Below are positions 55,278-64,000 of a DNA stretch of 64,000 nucleotides, piece after piece. This DNA comes from Candidatus Roseilinea sp. (GTDB lineage: Bacteria > Chloroflexota > Anaerolineae > J036 > Brachytrichaceae): assembly GCA_025998955.1 (NCBI GenBank), contig AP024676.1:3410001-3474000 (forward strand), given 5' to 3'. The notes beneath the pieces are model-generated. The model did no database searches, was not told the origin of the DNA, and saw only the letters and a list, made by a program, of their open reading frames with translations. The position numbers were made by a program, and so were the translations under genes. Each line of letters starts with the position of its first letter. The stretch's first letter is position 1.

Positions 55278-58200
55278 ATGGCCCAGGATAAGATCGTCGT
55301 GCGCGGCGCGCGCGTGCACAACCTCAAGAATATCAACGTCGAGATTCCGCGCGACAAACTGGTGGTCATCACCGGCCTCAGCGGCAGCGGCAAGTCATCG
55401 CTGGCGTTCGACACGATTTTCGCCGAAGGCCAACGCCGCTACGTCGAGAGCCTATCGGCCTACGCCCGGCAGTTTCTCGGCCAGATGGAGAAGCCGGACG
55501 TGGATCAGATCGAAGGCCTCTCGCCGGCCGTCTCGATTGACCAGAAGGGCAGCAGTCACAACCCACGCTCGACTGTCGGCACCGTCACCGAGATCTACGA
55601 CTACCTGCGTTTGATGTTCGCCCGCATCGGCGTTCAATATTCGCCAGTCACCGGCCTGCCGCTCGTGTCGCAAACGCCGCAGCAGATCGTGGATCAGATC
55701 GCCGCGCTGCCGCCCGGCACGCGCGTGCAAATCCTCGCCCCGCTTATCAAAGACAAGAAGGGCCATCACCAGCAGGTCTTCGAAGACGTGCGTAAGCAAG
55801 GCTTCGCGCGCGTGCGCGTGGACGGCGAGATCCGCAGCGTGGATGAGGACATCGAGCTCGATCGCTACAAGCTGCACAACATCGAGGCGGTGGTGGATCG
55901 GCTGGTCGTGCCGGAGGTCGGGGGTCAGGGGCCAGGGGTCGGGGGCCAGGGATCAGGGACCGGGAGCCAAGGGGGAGGAGTCGGGAGTCGGGAGTTGGGA
56001 ATCGAGCGTGAGGCTTTGGACGAAGCGCACCGGCAGTTCCTGACGCGGCTGAACGACTCGGTGGAAACCGCGCTCAAGTTGGGCGATGGGTTCATGATCG
56101 CGATGGTGCAGGAGACGCACGACACAGGACGGGAGACGCCTGATGCGCAATCGTCTTCCGTCTCTCGTCCTGCGTCTCCAACGTGGCGCGACATTCTGTT
56201 CAGCGAGAAGAAAGTAGACCCCGCCACCGGCAAGAGCTACCCCGACCTGGAGCCAAAGCTGTTCTCGTTCAACGCGCCACAGGGTGCCTGCCCGGAATGT
56301 CAAGGATTGGGCAGCAAGCGCGAGATTGATCCGGCACTCATCGTACCGAATCCCGATCTGTCGCTGGAGGACGGCGCGATCAACGCTAACGGCTGGAACA
56401 GCGACGACGACGAAAGTTGGGGCCGGCAAATGCTGCGCGCCGTGTGCAAGGCATACGACATTCCGATGAACAAACCCTGGCGGCAACTCAGCCCGGCGCA
56501 GCGTGACCTGATCCTCTACGGCGCCGGCGGCGAGCGCGTGCGGGTGAACTACGTCAATCGTCTCGGCGAACGCCGGCAGTACGACGTCAGCTTCGAGGGC
56601 GTCATCCCCAACCTGATGCGCCGCTACCGCGAGAGCACCAGCGACTACATCAAGCAGAGCATCGAGGAAGTGATGACCTTTCGTCCCTGCGAGGCCTGCG
56701 GCGGCAAACGCCTAAAGGAAGACGTGCTGTGCGTCAAGGTGGCCGGCAAGAACATCGCCGAAGTGACCGACATGAGCATCGCCGAGGCGCTGGCATGGGT
56801 GGAATCGTTGGGCATTGATGAGGCGGAAGTCGAAAGTCGGCAGTCGGATGCACGAAAGAACGGCAAGTCCTCACTCCCCACGTTCGACTCCCCAGTCTTG
56901 AGCGACCGCGACAAGCAAATTGCCCGGCAGATCGTCAAAGAGATCCGCGCACGGCTGCAGTTTCTGGTGGATGTGGGGCTGGATTACCTGACGCTCAGCC
57001 GCAGTGCGACCACCTTGAGCGGCGGCGAGGCGCAGCGCATCCGCCTGGCCACGCAGGTCGGCTCGCAGTTGATGGGCGTGCTGTATGTGCTGGACGAGCC
57101 GAGCATCGGCCTGCATCAGCGCGACCAGCAGCGCCTGATCAACACGCTCACGCGCATGCGCGACCTGGGCAACACCGTGCTGGTGGTCGAGCATGACGAC
57201 GACACCATGCGCGCTGCCGACTGGATCATTGACATGGGGCCCGGTGCCGGCGAACACGGCGGCCAAATCGTCGCCACCGGCACCCCGGAACAGATCATGA
57301 AGCACAAGGCGTCGCTGACCGGCGCCTATCTCAGCGGCCGCAAGCGCATCGCCGTGCCCAAGCAGCGCCGCGCCGGCAACGGCAAATATTTAATCATCAA
57401 GGGCGCGCGCGAGAACAACCTCAAAAACATTGATGTCGAAATTCCGCTGGGCAAGTTCGTCGTCGTGACCGGTGTGAGTGGCAGCGGCAAGTCGTCGCTC
57501 ATCGTCGAATGCTTGTATAAAGCGCTTGCCAATCGGCTCAACGGCGCGCTCGAACACCCCGGCGAGCTGGATGACATCCTCGGCCTAGAGCACCTCGACA
57601 AGGTCATCAACATTGACCAGCAACCGATCGGCCGCACACCGCGCAGCAACCCGGCCACTTATACCGGCTTATGGACGCCGCTGCGCGAGCTGTTTGCCGA
57701 GCTGCCCGAAAGCAAAGTTCGCGGCTACAAGAGCGGACGCTTCTCGTTCAACGTCAAAGGGGGACGTTGCGAAGCGTGCGAGGGTCAGGGCGTGCTGCAA
57801 ATCCAGATGCAGTTCATGCCCGATATCTACGTGACGTGCGATGTGTGCCACGGCTCGCGCTTCAACCGCGAGACGTTGCAGGTGCGCTACAAGGGCAAGA
57901 ACATCGCCGAGGTGCTGGACATGACGGTGACCGAAGCGATGGCCTTCTTCAAGGACATCCCACCCATCGCGCGCAAGCTGCAGACGCTGGAAGAAGTCGG
58001 CCTGGGCTACATCCGGCTGGGCCAGCCGGCCACGACGCTGAGCGGCGGCGAGGCGCAGCGCGTGAAGCTCAGCCGCGAGCTGAGCAAGCGCGCCACCGGC
58101 CGCACGATCTACGTGCTCGACGAGCCATCGGTCGGCCTGCACCACGCTGACGTGCACAAACTGATCCACGTGCTGAATAAGCTGGTGGACGACGGCAACA

Positions 58201-58442
58201 CCGTCGTGGTGATCGAGCACCATCTCGACATCATCAAAGTCGCCGACTGGATCATTGATCTAGGGCCGGAAGGCGGCGAAGGGGGCGGGAGGATCGTCGC
58301 CCAGGGCACGCCGGAGCAGGTCGCGCAGGTCGCGGAGAGCTACACCGGCCGCTTCCTCAAGCGCGCCCTCGAACAGGCCGCCGAGTGGGAGGCCAAGGAA
58401 CGAGTTGTGGCAAAGGCGGCGAAGCGAGGGAAGCGGAAGTGA
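55278..58442 (+). CDS. uvrA: excinuclease ABC subunit A
   Basis: A 1054-residue UvrA, about 100 residues longer than usual. ABC1 has [15 protein letters not shown] and ABC2 has [14 protein letters not shown]; signatures [15 protein letters not shown] and [16 protein letters not shown]. The C-terminal zinc finger CEACEGQG...CDVCHGSR is intact. The N-terminal zinc module has lost its first Cys pair: [17 protein letters not shown] replaces the usual CPxCG stretch, while [10 protein letters not shown] remains. Three extra segments (about residues 212-242, 278-301, 515-540) are coded by heptanucleotide arrays. It recognises DNA damage with UvrB. Confidence 0.96.
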   Translation: MAQDKIVVRGARVHNLKNINVEIPRDKLVVITGLSGSGKSSLAFDTIFAEGQRRYVESLSAYARQFLGQMEKPDVDQIEGLSPAVSIDQKGSSHNPRSTVGTVTEIYDYLRLMFARIGVQYSPVTGLPLVSQTPQQIVDQIAALPPGTRVQILAPLIKDKKGHHQQVFEDVRKQGFARVRVDGEIRSVDEDIELDRYKLHNIEAVVDRLVVPEVGGQGPGVGGQGSGTGSQGGGVGSRELGIEREALDEAHRQFLTRLNDSVETALKLGDGFMIAMVQETHDTGRETPDAQSSSVSRPASPTWRDILFSEKKVDPATGKSYPDLEPKLFSFNAPQGACPECQGLGSKREIDPALIVPNPDLSLEDGAINANGWNSDDDESWGRQMLRAVCKAYDIPMNKPWRQLSPAQRDLILYGAGGERVRVNYVNRLGERRQYDVSFEGVIPNLMRRYRESTSDYIKQSIEEVMTFRPCEACGGKRLKEDVLCVKVAGKNIAEVTDMSIAEALAWVESLGIDEAEVESRQSDARKNGKSSLPTFDSPVLSDRDKQIARQIVKEIRARLQFLVDVGLDYLTLSRSATTLSGGEAQRIRLATQVGSQLMGVLYVLDEPSIGLHQRDQQRLINTLTRMRDLGNTVLVVEHDDDTMRAADWIIDMGPGAGEHGGQIVATGTPEQIMKHKASLTGAYLSGRKRIAVPKQRRAGNGKYLIIKGARENNLKNIDVEIPLGKFVVVTGVSGSGKSSLIVECLYKALANRLNGALEHPGELDDILGLEHLDKVINIDQQPIGRTPRSNPATYTGLWTPLRELFAELPESKVRGYKSGRFSFNVKGGRCEACEGQGVLQIQMQFMPDIYVTCDVCHGSRFNRETLQVRYKGKNIAEVLDMTVTEAMAFFKDIPPIARKLQTLEEVGLGYIRLGQPATTLSGGEAQRVKLSRELSKRATGRTIYVLDEPSVGLHHADVHKLIHVLNKLVDDGNTVVVIEHHLDIIKVADWIIDLGPEGGEGGGRIVAQGTPEQVAQVAESYTGRFLKRALEQAAEWEAKERVVAKAAKRGKRK
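55914..56004. repeat. heptanucleotide array 1 in uvrA (13 units)
   Basis: Thirteen units in exact register: GAGGTCG, GGGGTCA, GGGGCCA, GGGGTCG, GGGGCCA, GGGATCA, GGGACCG, GGAGCCA, AGGGGGA, GGAGTCG, GGAGTCG, GGAGTTG, GGAATCG. It codes for a Gly-rich loop ([15 protein letters not shown]...) after the VVDRLVV strand of domain 1. Confidence 0.95.
56111..56180. repeat. heptanucleotide array 2 in uvrA, inverted halves
   Basis: GGAGACG, CACGACA, CAGGACG, GGAGACG, CCTGATG, CGCAATC, then GTCTTCC, GTCTCTC, GTCCTGC, GTCTCCA. The first and last parts are complementary. It codes for a polar loop ([18 protein letters not shown]) before the N-terminal zinc module. Confidence 0.88.
56825..56897. repeat. heptanucleotide block 3 in uvrA, inverted halves
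   Basis: GAAGTCG, AAAGTCG, GCAGTCG, a central unrelated part, then CTCACTC, CCCACGT, TCGACTC, CCCAGTC. It codes for [20 protein letters not shown] just before the conserved [14 protein letters not shown] helix. Confidence 0.75.
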
Positions 58443-58465
58443 ATCGCGGAAGCCAAAGGGAGCTC

Positions 58466-59719
58466 TCACGTCACCTTCGCCCGCTGCCGGAACTCCGGGC
58501 GATCCCAGGCGCGCGACGCGAGCACCTCGGCCAAGATATGCGCAGCGTCCCACACATCGGTGTAGCGAATGTAGAGCGGCGCGAATCCGAAGCGCAAGAT
58601 GTTCGGCGCGCGAAAGTCGCCGATCACCCCACGCGCAATCAACGCCTGCATGATCGGGAAAGCGTCCGGATGCGCGAAGCACACTTGGCTGCCCCGCCGG
58701 TCATGCTCGCGCGGCGTGATCAACCGTAAGCCATACGGCGCGCAGCGCTGCTCGACCAGCGCAATGAACAAATCGGTCAGCGCCAGCGACTTGGCGCGCA
58801 CGGCCGACATCGGCGCTTCGAGCGCAACGTCTACGCCGCACTCCAACGCAGCCAGGCTGAGGACGGGCGGCGTGCCGCACATGGCGCGAGCGATGCCTTC
58901 CGCGGGCCGATAGTCCGCTTCGAAGGCGAACGGCTGGGCGTGCCCCAGCCAGCCGGCGAGTGGCTGGCGAAAGCCGGCTTGATGGCGCTGCGCGACGAAG
59001 ATGAACGCCGGTGTGCCCGGCCCGCCGTTCAAGTATTTGTAGCCGCAGCCGACGGCGAAGTCGGCCCGTGCGCCGTCGAGATCCACCGGCACGGCGCCTG
59101 CGGAATGCGCCAGGTCCCAGATCATCAGCGCGCCGCAGGCATGGGCGCGCTGCGTAATACCGGCCAGGTCGTGCATCCGGCCGGTGCGGTAGTTCACGTG
59201 CGTGAGCATCACGACCGCCGTATCCGCGCCGATCGCATCGGCGATCTCATCCGCCTCCACCAGCCACAGCGCGTGACCGTTGTCGAGCAGCTCGATCAGC
59301 CCCTGCGCCATGTAGAGGTCGGTCGGGAAGTTCTCGCGCTCGGATACGATGACGTGACGATCGGGCCGGAGTGCCAACGCGCCGGCCAGAACCTTGAACA
59401 GGTTGATCGAGGTCGAGTCGGCCACGACCACCTCGCCCGGCTGCGCGCCAATCAGGCGGGCGAGCTTGTCGCCGATCCGCTGCGGCAGCTCGATCCAACC
59501 GGCAGCGTTCCAACTGCGGATCAACCCGTTGCCCCACTCCTCCTCGATCACCTGCGCCAGCCGTCGGCGCGCCGCGTGCGGCAGCGGGCCGAGCGAATTA
59601 CCATCGAGATAGATCAGGCCTTCCGGCAGGTGGAAGCGACCTCGGAATGGAGCCAACGGATCGCGCGCGTCCAGCGCCTCGACCGCCGCGCGCGAGTGGG
59701 GCAAGTGAGATAACGCCAT
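58466..59719 (-). CDS. kynU: kynureninase
   Basis: A 417-residue PLP enzyme that splits kynurenine to anthranilate and alanine (or 3-hydroxykynurenine likewise). [12 protein letters not shown] is the N-terminal signature. [16 protein letters not shown] and [19 protein letters not shown] (Schiff-base Lys) follow. Start ATG 59719 ([13 protein letters not shown]); TAAAGT ends 8 bases upstream, so a near-leaderless mRNA is likely. No other kynurenine-pathway gene is in the window. Divergent from tpx. Confidence 0.94.
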   Translation of the reverse strand: MALSHLPHSRAAVEALDARDPLAPFRGRFHLPEGLIYLDGNSLGPLPHAARRRLAQVIEEEWGNGLIRSWNAAGWIELPQRIGDKLARLIGAQPGEVVVADSTSINLFKVLAGALALRPDRHVIVSERENFPTDLYMAQGLIELLDNGHALWLVEADEIADAIGADTAVVMLTHVNYRTGRMHDLAGITQRAHACGALMIWDLAHSAGAVPVDLDGARADFAVGCGYKYLNGGPGTPAFIFVAQRHQAGFRQPLAGWLGHAQPFAFEADYRPAEGIARAMCGTPPVLSLAALECGVDVALEAPMSAVRAKSLALTDLFIALVEQRCAPYGLRLITPREHDRRGSQVCFAHPDAFPIMQALIARGVIGDFRAPNILRFGFAPLYIRYTDVWDAAHILAEVLASRAWDRPEFRQRAKVT

Positions 59720-59727
59720 GGCTGCCC

Positions 59728-59733
59728 ACTTTA
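59728..59733 (-). promoter_or_regulatory. -10 box of kynU, leaderless spacing
   Basis: TAAAGT on the minus strand, 8 bases before the ATG at 59719. Confidence 0.4.
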
Positions 59734-59789
59734 GCAGGAACCGCCGGCAGGCGCTGCATGCCCTCTCGGGAACGACAAAGTGTGCATGG

Positions 59790-59795
59790 TATAGT
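59790..59795 (+). promoter_or_regulatory. -10 box of tpx
   Basis: TATAGT, about 42 bases before the tpx ATG at 59838, giving a leader of about 35 bases. Confidence 0.45.
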
Positions 59796-59837
59796 CGCGC
59801 CGCACTTAACCTGAATTGAAATGGAGTTGAACCCGAG

Positions 59838-60371
59838 ATGTTGCGTGAACGAATAGAACGAACCGGCGAGCTGACGTTCAAAGGCCAGCCGCTCACCGTC
59901 GTCGGCGAGCGCCTGAAGCCCGGCGATAAGTTCCCGGCCGTCACCTTGACGGCGACCGACTGGAGCGCTGTGGATTTGGCTGCGATGCGCGGCACCGTTC
60001 GGCTGATTAGCGTGGTGCCATCGCTGGACACGGGCATCTGCGACGCCCAGACCAAGCGCTTCAACGAAGAAGCCGAGCGATTCGGCGACAAGGTAAAAGT
60101 CATCACCATCAGCGCCGATCTGCCCTGGGCGCAGCGACGCTGGGTGAATGACGCCGAAGTGAAGAACATCACCGTGCTGTCCGACCACAAGGACATGGCA
60201 TTCGGCGATGCCGCCGGCACACACGTCAAGGAGATGCGCATCGAGCAGCGCGCCATCTTCGTCGTGGATAAGGACGATACGGTAACCTACGTCGAGTATG
60301 TGCCGGAGATCGCCCAGCACCCCGACTACGACGCTGCCATCGAGGCGGTGAAGCAACTTATCCAGAGTTAG
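59838..60371 (+). CDS. tpx: thiol peroxidase without the usual resolving cysteine
   Basis: A 177-residue atypical peroxiredoxin of the Tpx group. [21 protein letters not shown] has the peroxidatic Cys in the normal frame. The stretch that normally holds the resolving Cys (SADLPFAQSRFCGAE in E. coli) reads [16 protein letters not shown], with Val in that place, and no other Cys is present. The enzyme is thus predicted to be 1-Cys and to need an external thiol. The standard [17 protein letters not shown] opening supports the start. Confidence 0.93.
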   Translation: MLRERIERTGELTFKGQPLTVVGERLKPGDKFPAVTLTATDWSAVDLAAMRGTVRLISVVPSLDTGICDAQTKRFNEEAERFGDKVKVITISADLPWAQRRWVNDAEVKNITVLSDHKDMAFGDAAGTHVKEMRIEQRAIFVVDKDDTVTYVEYVPEIAQHPDYDAAIEAVKQLIQS

Positions 60372-60422
60372 AGATCAGAGATTAGAGATTGAAGGTTGCT
60401 AATTCTCTGATCTCCAATCTCT
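60367..60422. repeat. heptanucleotide block with inverted halves after tpx
   Basis: GTTAGAG, ATCAGAG, ATTAGAG, ATTGAAG, GTTGCTA, ATTCTCT, GATCTCC, AATCTCT. The first unit includes the tpx stop codon. The halves can pair as a stem. Confidence 0.85.
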
Positions 60423-60435
60423 GTGCACAGTCTGC

Positions 60436-61379
<944 letters not shown>

Positions 61380-61383
<4 letters not shown>

Positions 61384-62648
61384 CCCGCTACCGCGTCGTC
61401 TGGGGGCTCTTCCTTGTCGCGCTCGTCGGCGCGCTGAGCACCGGGCGCAGCCTGTGGTGGACCTTCGCCGGCGCGCTCTTCGTGCTCATCGTCATCCCCG
61501 TTGCCTGGGCCTGGCTGGGCGTGAACTGGCTGCGCATCGCGCGCCGCACATTCGTGCGCGTGGCGCAGGTCGGCGAAGTACTGGAAGAAGAGTTCAAGCT
61601 GACCAACCTCAGTCGCATCCCTAAGCTCTGGGTGGAAGTGCGCGATCAGTCCACGCTGCCGGGTCACTACGCCAGCCGCGTGGTCAGCCTGATGGGTGGC
61701 CGGCAGTGGCGCGGCTGGCGTGTGAAGACGCGCTGCGAACATCGCGGGCGCTACACGCTCGGCCCGCTGATCGTGTGCAGCGGCGATCCGCTCGGCATCT
61801 ACCAGATGCAGCGCCGGCTCGACATCGTGCACACAATCCTGGTCTATCCGGCCACGTTCGACCTTCACAACTTCCCCCTGCCGGCTGCTTTTCTCACCGG
61901 TGGCGACGCGTTGCGCCGGCGCACACACTACGTGACCACCAACGCTGCCGGCGTGCGCGACTACGCAGCCGGCGATAGCATCAACCGCATCCATTGGCCT
62001 ACCAGCGTCCGGCGCCAGCGCCTAACGGTCAAAGAATTCGAGCTCGACCCGATTTCGGATGTGTGGGTGGCGCTCGATCTGTTTCGCGGCGCACACTTTG
62101 GTCTAGAAGAAGGCGAAGATGGCGCGGTGGTGGAGCAACTGCCGGCGCCTGTAGCTGCCGGAGTTGGAGAGGCGTCTGAAGTTCGGCTGCCGCCACATAC
62201 CGAGGAGTATGCCGTTTCGATCGCGGCATCCGTCGCGAAGCACTTCCTGCAGCAGGGCCGCATCGTCGGACTGATCGCCCATGGCGTGCATCGTGAGGTG
62301 ATTCCGGGAGAGCGCGGCGAGCGCCAACTTACCAAGATCATGGAGACGCTGTCCGTGGTGCGTGCGCACGGCGAGATCCCATTCGACCGCGTGCTGAGCA
62401 CAGAGTCGGTCATGCTGGCGCGGGGGACGACGCTGATCACTATCTCGGCCTGGCCCGACACAACTTGGGCGCTGGCGGTACAGCAGATCGTTCACAACGG
62501 CGTCCACGTGGTAGCCATCGTGATAGACGGCCAATCATTTGGCGCAGCGCAACCCAGCGACGATGTGATGGCTGCGCTAGCGAACGCCGGCGCGGTCGTC
62601 CGCGTGGTCCGCTGCGGGTCGTCCATCCTGCAAGCCATCGAGGCGTGA
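61380..62648 (+). CDS. DUF58-domain protein, MoxR partner
   Basis: A 422-residue protein. Two N-terminal transmembrane segments (about residues 5-20 and 24-46) precede the DUF58 core, whose signature is [31 protein letters not shown] (about residues 193-222). A VWA-like C-terminal half follows ([11 protein letters not shown]). DUF58-MoxR pairs are common and poorly understood; a transglutaminase-like gene that often follows them is not here. The 3' end overlaps by 72 bases the convergent regulator gene. ATG 61380 overlaps the moxR stop. Confidence 0.9.
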
Positions 62649-63482
62649 CGGGCGTTGCGCGCTAATCACCCTTGGGCTCCCTTCGCGCGCCGGCTGGGGC
62701 GGCCGGGTCACATGGATGTTCACCGGCGCGCCGATGCGCTGCAGCACGTAGCCCTGGCCGCGGAAGTTGGCGATGCGCCAGCGCGTGTTGTGGACCGATT
62801 CGAACTTGCGGCGTAAGCGCGCGATGTGCGGGCGCAGTAGCCGCAGGGCATGCTCCACATTCGTCGTGGTGGGAAAGGCAACGCGCGCCATCTCTTCGTA
62901 TGTCACCAGGCTGGGTGCGCGCCGGATGAGCAGCTCGATCAGATTCAGCTCGATCGCGGAGAGCAGGATCGGCACGTCCTCGATGATGAGCATACGCCGG
63001 GCGGCGTTGAGTTCCAGACCGGTAAGGCTCGACGTCGCGCCGTTGCTGGACGTTCTCTCGCGCGGCGCTGCTTCTTGCCGCGCCAGCGCTGCGCGCGCGG
63101 CAACCTGAGCCTTCGCCAGGTGCGTGGTCAGCCGGTCAACGATCTCGCTCTCGCCATCGGACGTGGACAAGTAGTCCACTACGCCGATGCGCAAGGCTGC
63201 AACCACGCGCTCTACTGTCGGATCTTTGTCGAGCACGACGATCGGTGGGCAAGACGGCAGCCCCATCAAGGTATCGGCTAGATCAAGGGAGGCTTGGCCG
63301 GCGGTGAGGTCGAGCAAGATGACGCCCGCTTCGCCGTTGCTCACTCGCGACACGGCATCGCGCGCGCCAGAGGCCCGCTCTATGCGGTAGCCGCGCTCCG
63401 TGATGTGTTTGGCAATCAGGTTGCTGGTTTCACCTGCGCCAACGATCAATAGCGTCTCTCCGGCTCCCTCATAGTGCGTCAT
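62577..63482 (-). CDS. atypical response regulator with OmpR-type DNA-binding domain
   Basis: A 301-residue protein. The N-terminal receiver fold (LLIVGAGETSNLIAKHI, GVILLDLTAG, PIVVLDKDPTVERVV) keeps the phosphorylatable Asp but lacks the acidic pair near the first strand. Phosphorylation is thus doubtful. The C-terminal winged helix is AIELNLIELLIRRAPSLVTYEEM and ANFRGQGYVLQR. A Shine-Dalgarno AAGGGGTG precedes the ATG at 63482. No histidine kinase is next to it. The last 24 codons overlap the DUF58 gene on the other strand; the true end may be correct because no earlier stop occurs. Confidence 0.8.
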   Translation of the reverse strand: MTHYEGAGETLLIVGAGETSNLIAKHITERGYRIERASGARDAVSRVSNGEAGVILLDLTAGQASLDLADTLMGLPSCPPIVVLDKDPTVERVVAALRIGVVDYLSTSDGESEIVDRLTTHLAKAQVAARAALARQEAAPRERTSSNGATSSLTGLELNAARRMLIIEDVPILLSAIELNLIELLIRRAPSLVTYEEMARVAFPTTTNVEHALRLLRPHIARLRRKFESVHNTRWRIANFRGQGYVLQRIGAPVNIHVTRPPQPAREGSPRVISAQRPSRLDGLQDGRPAADHADDRAGVR

Positions 63483-63639
63483 TTCGATTCACCCCTTTCG
63501 GTCGCCGTCTATGCAGCGACGCCTTGCTGGGCATAGATCCGCCCTCGAACGCGATGCTCAGAACTGATAGGCGCGCAGTCGCTCGCTTGTGCAACGGTTC
63601 GATCCGGTTGCGATTCCAGCGAAATTATACTCGCAAATT
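63483..63639. other. gap upstream of the regulator gene
   Basis: No gene seen. ATTATACT near 63624-63631 contains TATAAT on the minus strand (possible regulator promoter, leader about 135 bases) and TATACT on the plus strand (facing the MITE-like element). Confidence 0.4.
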
Positions 63640-63728
63640 TGCTCAGTTGCAAACCTACGATGTGGCTGCCTGTACCGCGATCAATTTACGCGCAAATGCG
63701 CTTTGAAACCAAGGTTTTCAACTGAGCA
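63640..63728. mobile_element. MITE-like element, copy 2 (89 bp)
   Basis: Starts TGCTCAGTTGCAAAC (63640-63654) and ends GGTTTTCAACTGAGCA (63713-63728). The outer 10 bp are perfect inverted repeats and both ends match the 322-bp element at 27926. The internal TTTGAAACCAAGGTTTTC forms a small palindrome. No coding capacity. It may be a shortened derivative of the longer copy. Confidence 0.7.
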
Positions 63729-63783
63729 TCGCAAATTCAAAAGAGCGACAAGTTAAGTAAAACTGTTGCGTTTGTATTCGTGT

Positions 63784-63818
63784 TTGCTAACGTTGATTGG
63801 GTATGAGGCCGTTAGCAA
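63784..63818. repeat. TTGCTAACG...CGTTAGCAA inverted repeat
   Basis: Perfect 9-bp arms (63784-63792 and 63810-63818) around a 17-nt spacer, just after the end of the ABC ATPase gene on the minus strand. The long loop and missing T-run make a terminator role uncertain. Confidence 0.45.
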
Positions 63819-63835
63819 GAAGGTTGCCGGATGCG

Positions 63836-64000
63836 TCAGCGAATCTCATCCTTGATCTCGCCGTCGGCTACTAACACTGCGCGCGTGACGCGCCGGGCGA
63901 GGTCTTGGTCGTGGGTGACCATCAGGATGGTTTTGCCTTCTTCCACGAGCTGGGTGAAGAGGTCGAAGACTTGATTGGCCGTCTTCGAGTCGAGGTTGCC
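63836..64000 (-). CDS. ABC transporter ATPase, C-terminal end only (LolD/MacB type)
   Basis: The last 54 residues of an ABC ATPase enter from the right edge: GNLDSKTANQVFDLFTQLVEEG (D-loop and helix), then ILMVTHDQDLARRVTRAVLVADGEI with the H-loop His. The stop is at 63836-63838. The sequence matches the LolD/MacB/FtsE-like group of exporters. The Walker motifs are outside the window. Confidence 0.85.
   Translation of the reverse strand, partial: GNLDSKTANQVFDLFTQLVEEGKTILMVTHDQDLARRVTRAVLVADGEIKDEIR

Overview
The window is a GC-rich (roughly 60-65%) bacterial chromosome segment, densely coded on both strands and ordinary in most of its gene content. Several traits point to the phylum Chloroflexota, probably an Anaerolineae-like lineage: an archaeal-type phosphoglycerate mutase, two different MoxR modules, paired M20 carbamoylase-type hydrolases, STRR-like heptanucleotide repeats and many genes with a -10 box almost touching the start codon. 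This placement is an inference from gene content; there is no rRNA gene here to confirm it. No tRNA, rRNA or CRISPR array was seen.

Layout. 1-9.7 kb: a Lon-like protease (C-terminus cut by the window edge), dnaN, mscL, trpC, a phosphoesterase, an SbcC/Rad50-like ATPase and asnS. 9.7-18 kb: two paralogous M20 hydrolases flanking an arsR-sulP pair with an AT-rich operator, then a tetR-MFS efflux pair. 18-22 kb: a small accessory patch with a DUF4143 ATPase, a perfect 25-bp inverted repeat, an esterase, a PPOX protein and a probable type II toxin-antitoxin pair. 22-30 kb: clpC-dps with a clear terminator, a MoxR/CoxE-like VWA pair, two related membrane proteins separated by a MITE-like element, and a desaturase. 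30-38 kb: gyrA, a decayed transposase, then a TPP riboswitch with terminator controlling thiN-thiB-thiP. 38-50 kb: PHP protein, ftsK, apgM, a family-39 glycosyltransferase, hemH of the [2Fe-2S] type, cobC-cobS, a GH130 protein and a yceI lipoprotein. 50-64 kb: ECF sigma/anti-sigma, gabT, secG, a peptide-binding protein, uvrA, kynU, tpx, MoxR-DUF58, an atypical response regulator, a second MITE-like element and the end of an ABC ATPase.

The most unusual structure is not a gene. Degenerate arrays with an exact 7-bp period (for example GGAGATT, GACGTAA, CAATCCC, GGGGTCA units) lie in many intergenic gaps and also inside the reading frames of gyrA, uvrA (three times), ftsK, thiP and the glycosyltransferase (twice). 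The reading frame is kept, the blocks appear to fall in loops, linkers or N-terminal tails, and several blocks switch from purine-rich to pyrimidine-rich units so that they can fold as hairpins. Two other dispersed families are a GGTCAGACC...GGTCTGACC hairpin (three copies) and a MITE-like element ending in TGCTCAGTTG...CAACTGAGCA (two copies).

Other points worth a second look are eight genes that look leaderless, a UvrA lacking half of its first zinc site, a thiol peroxidase lacking its resolving cysteine, a thiamine transporter operon without its ATPase, and the toxin-antitoxin pair.
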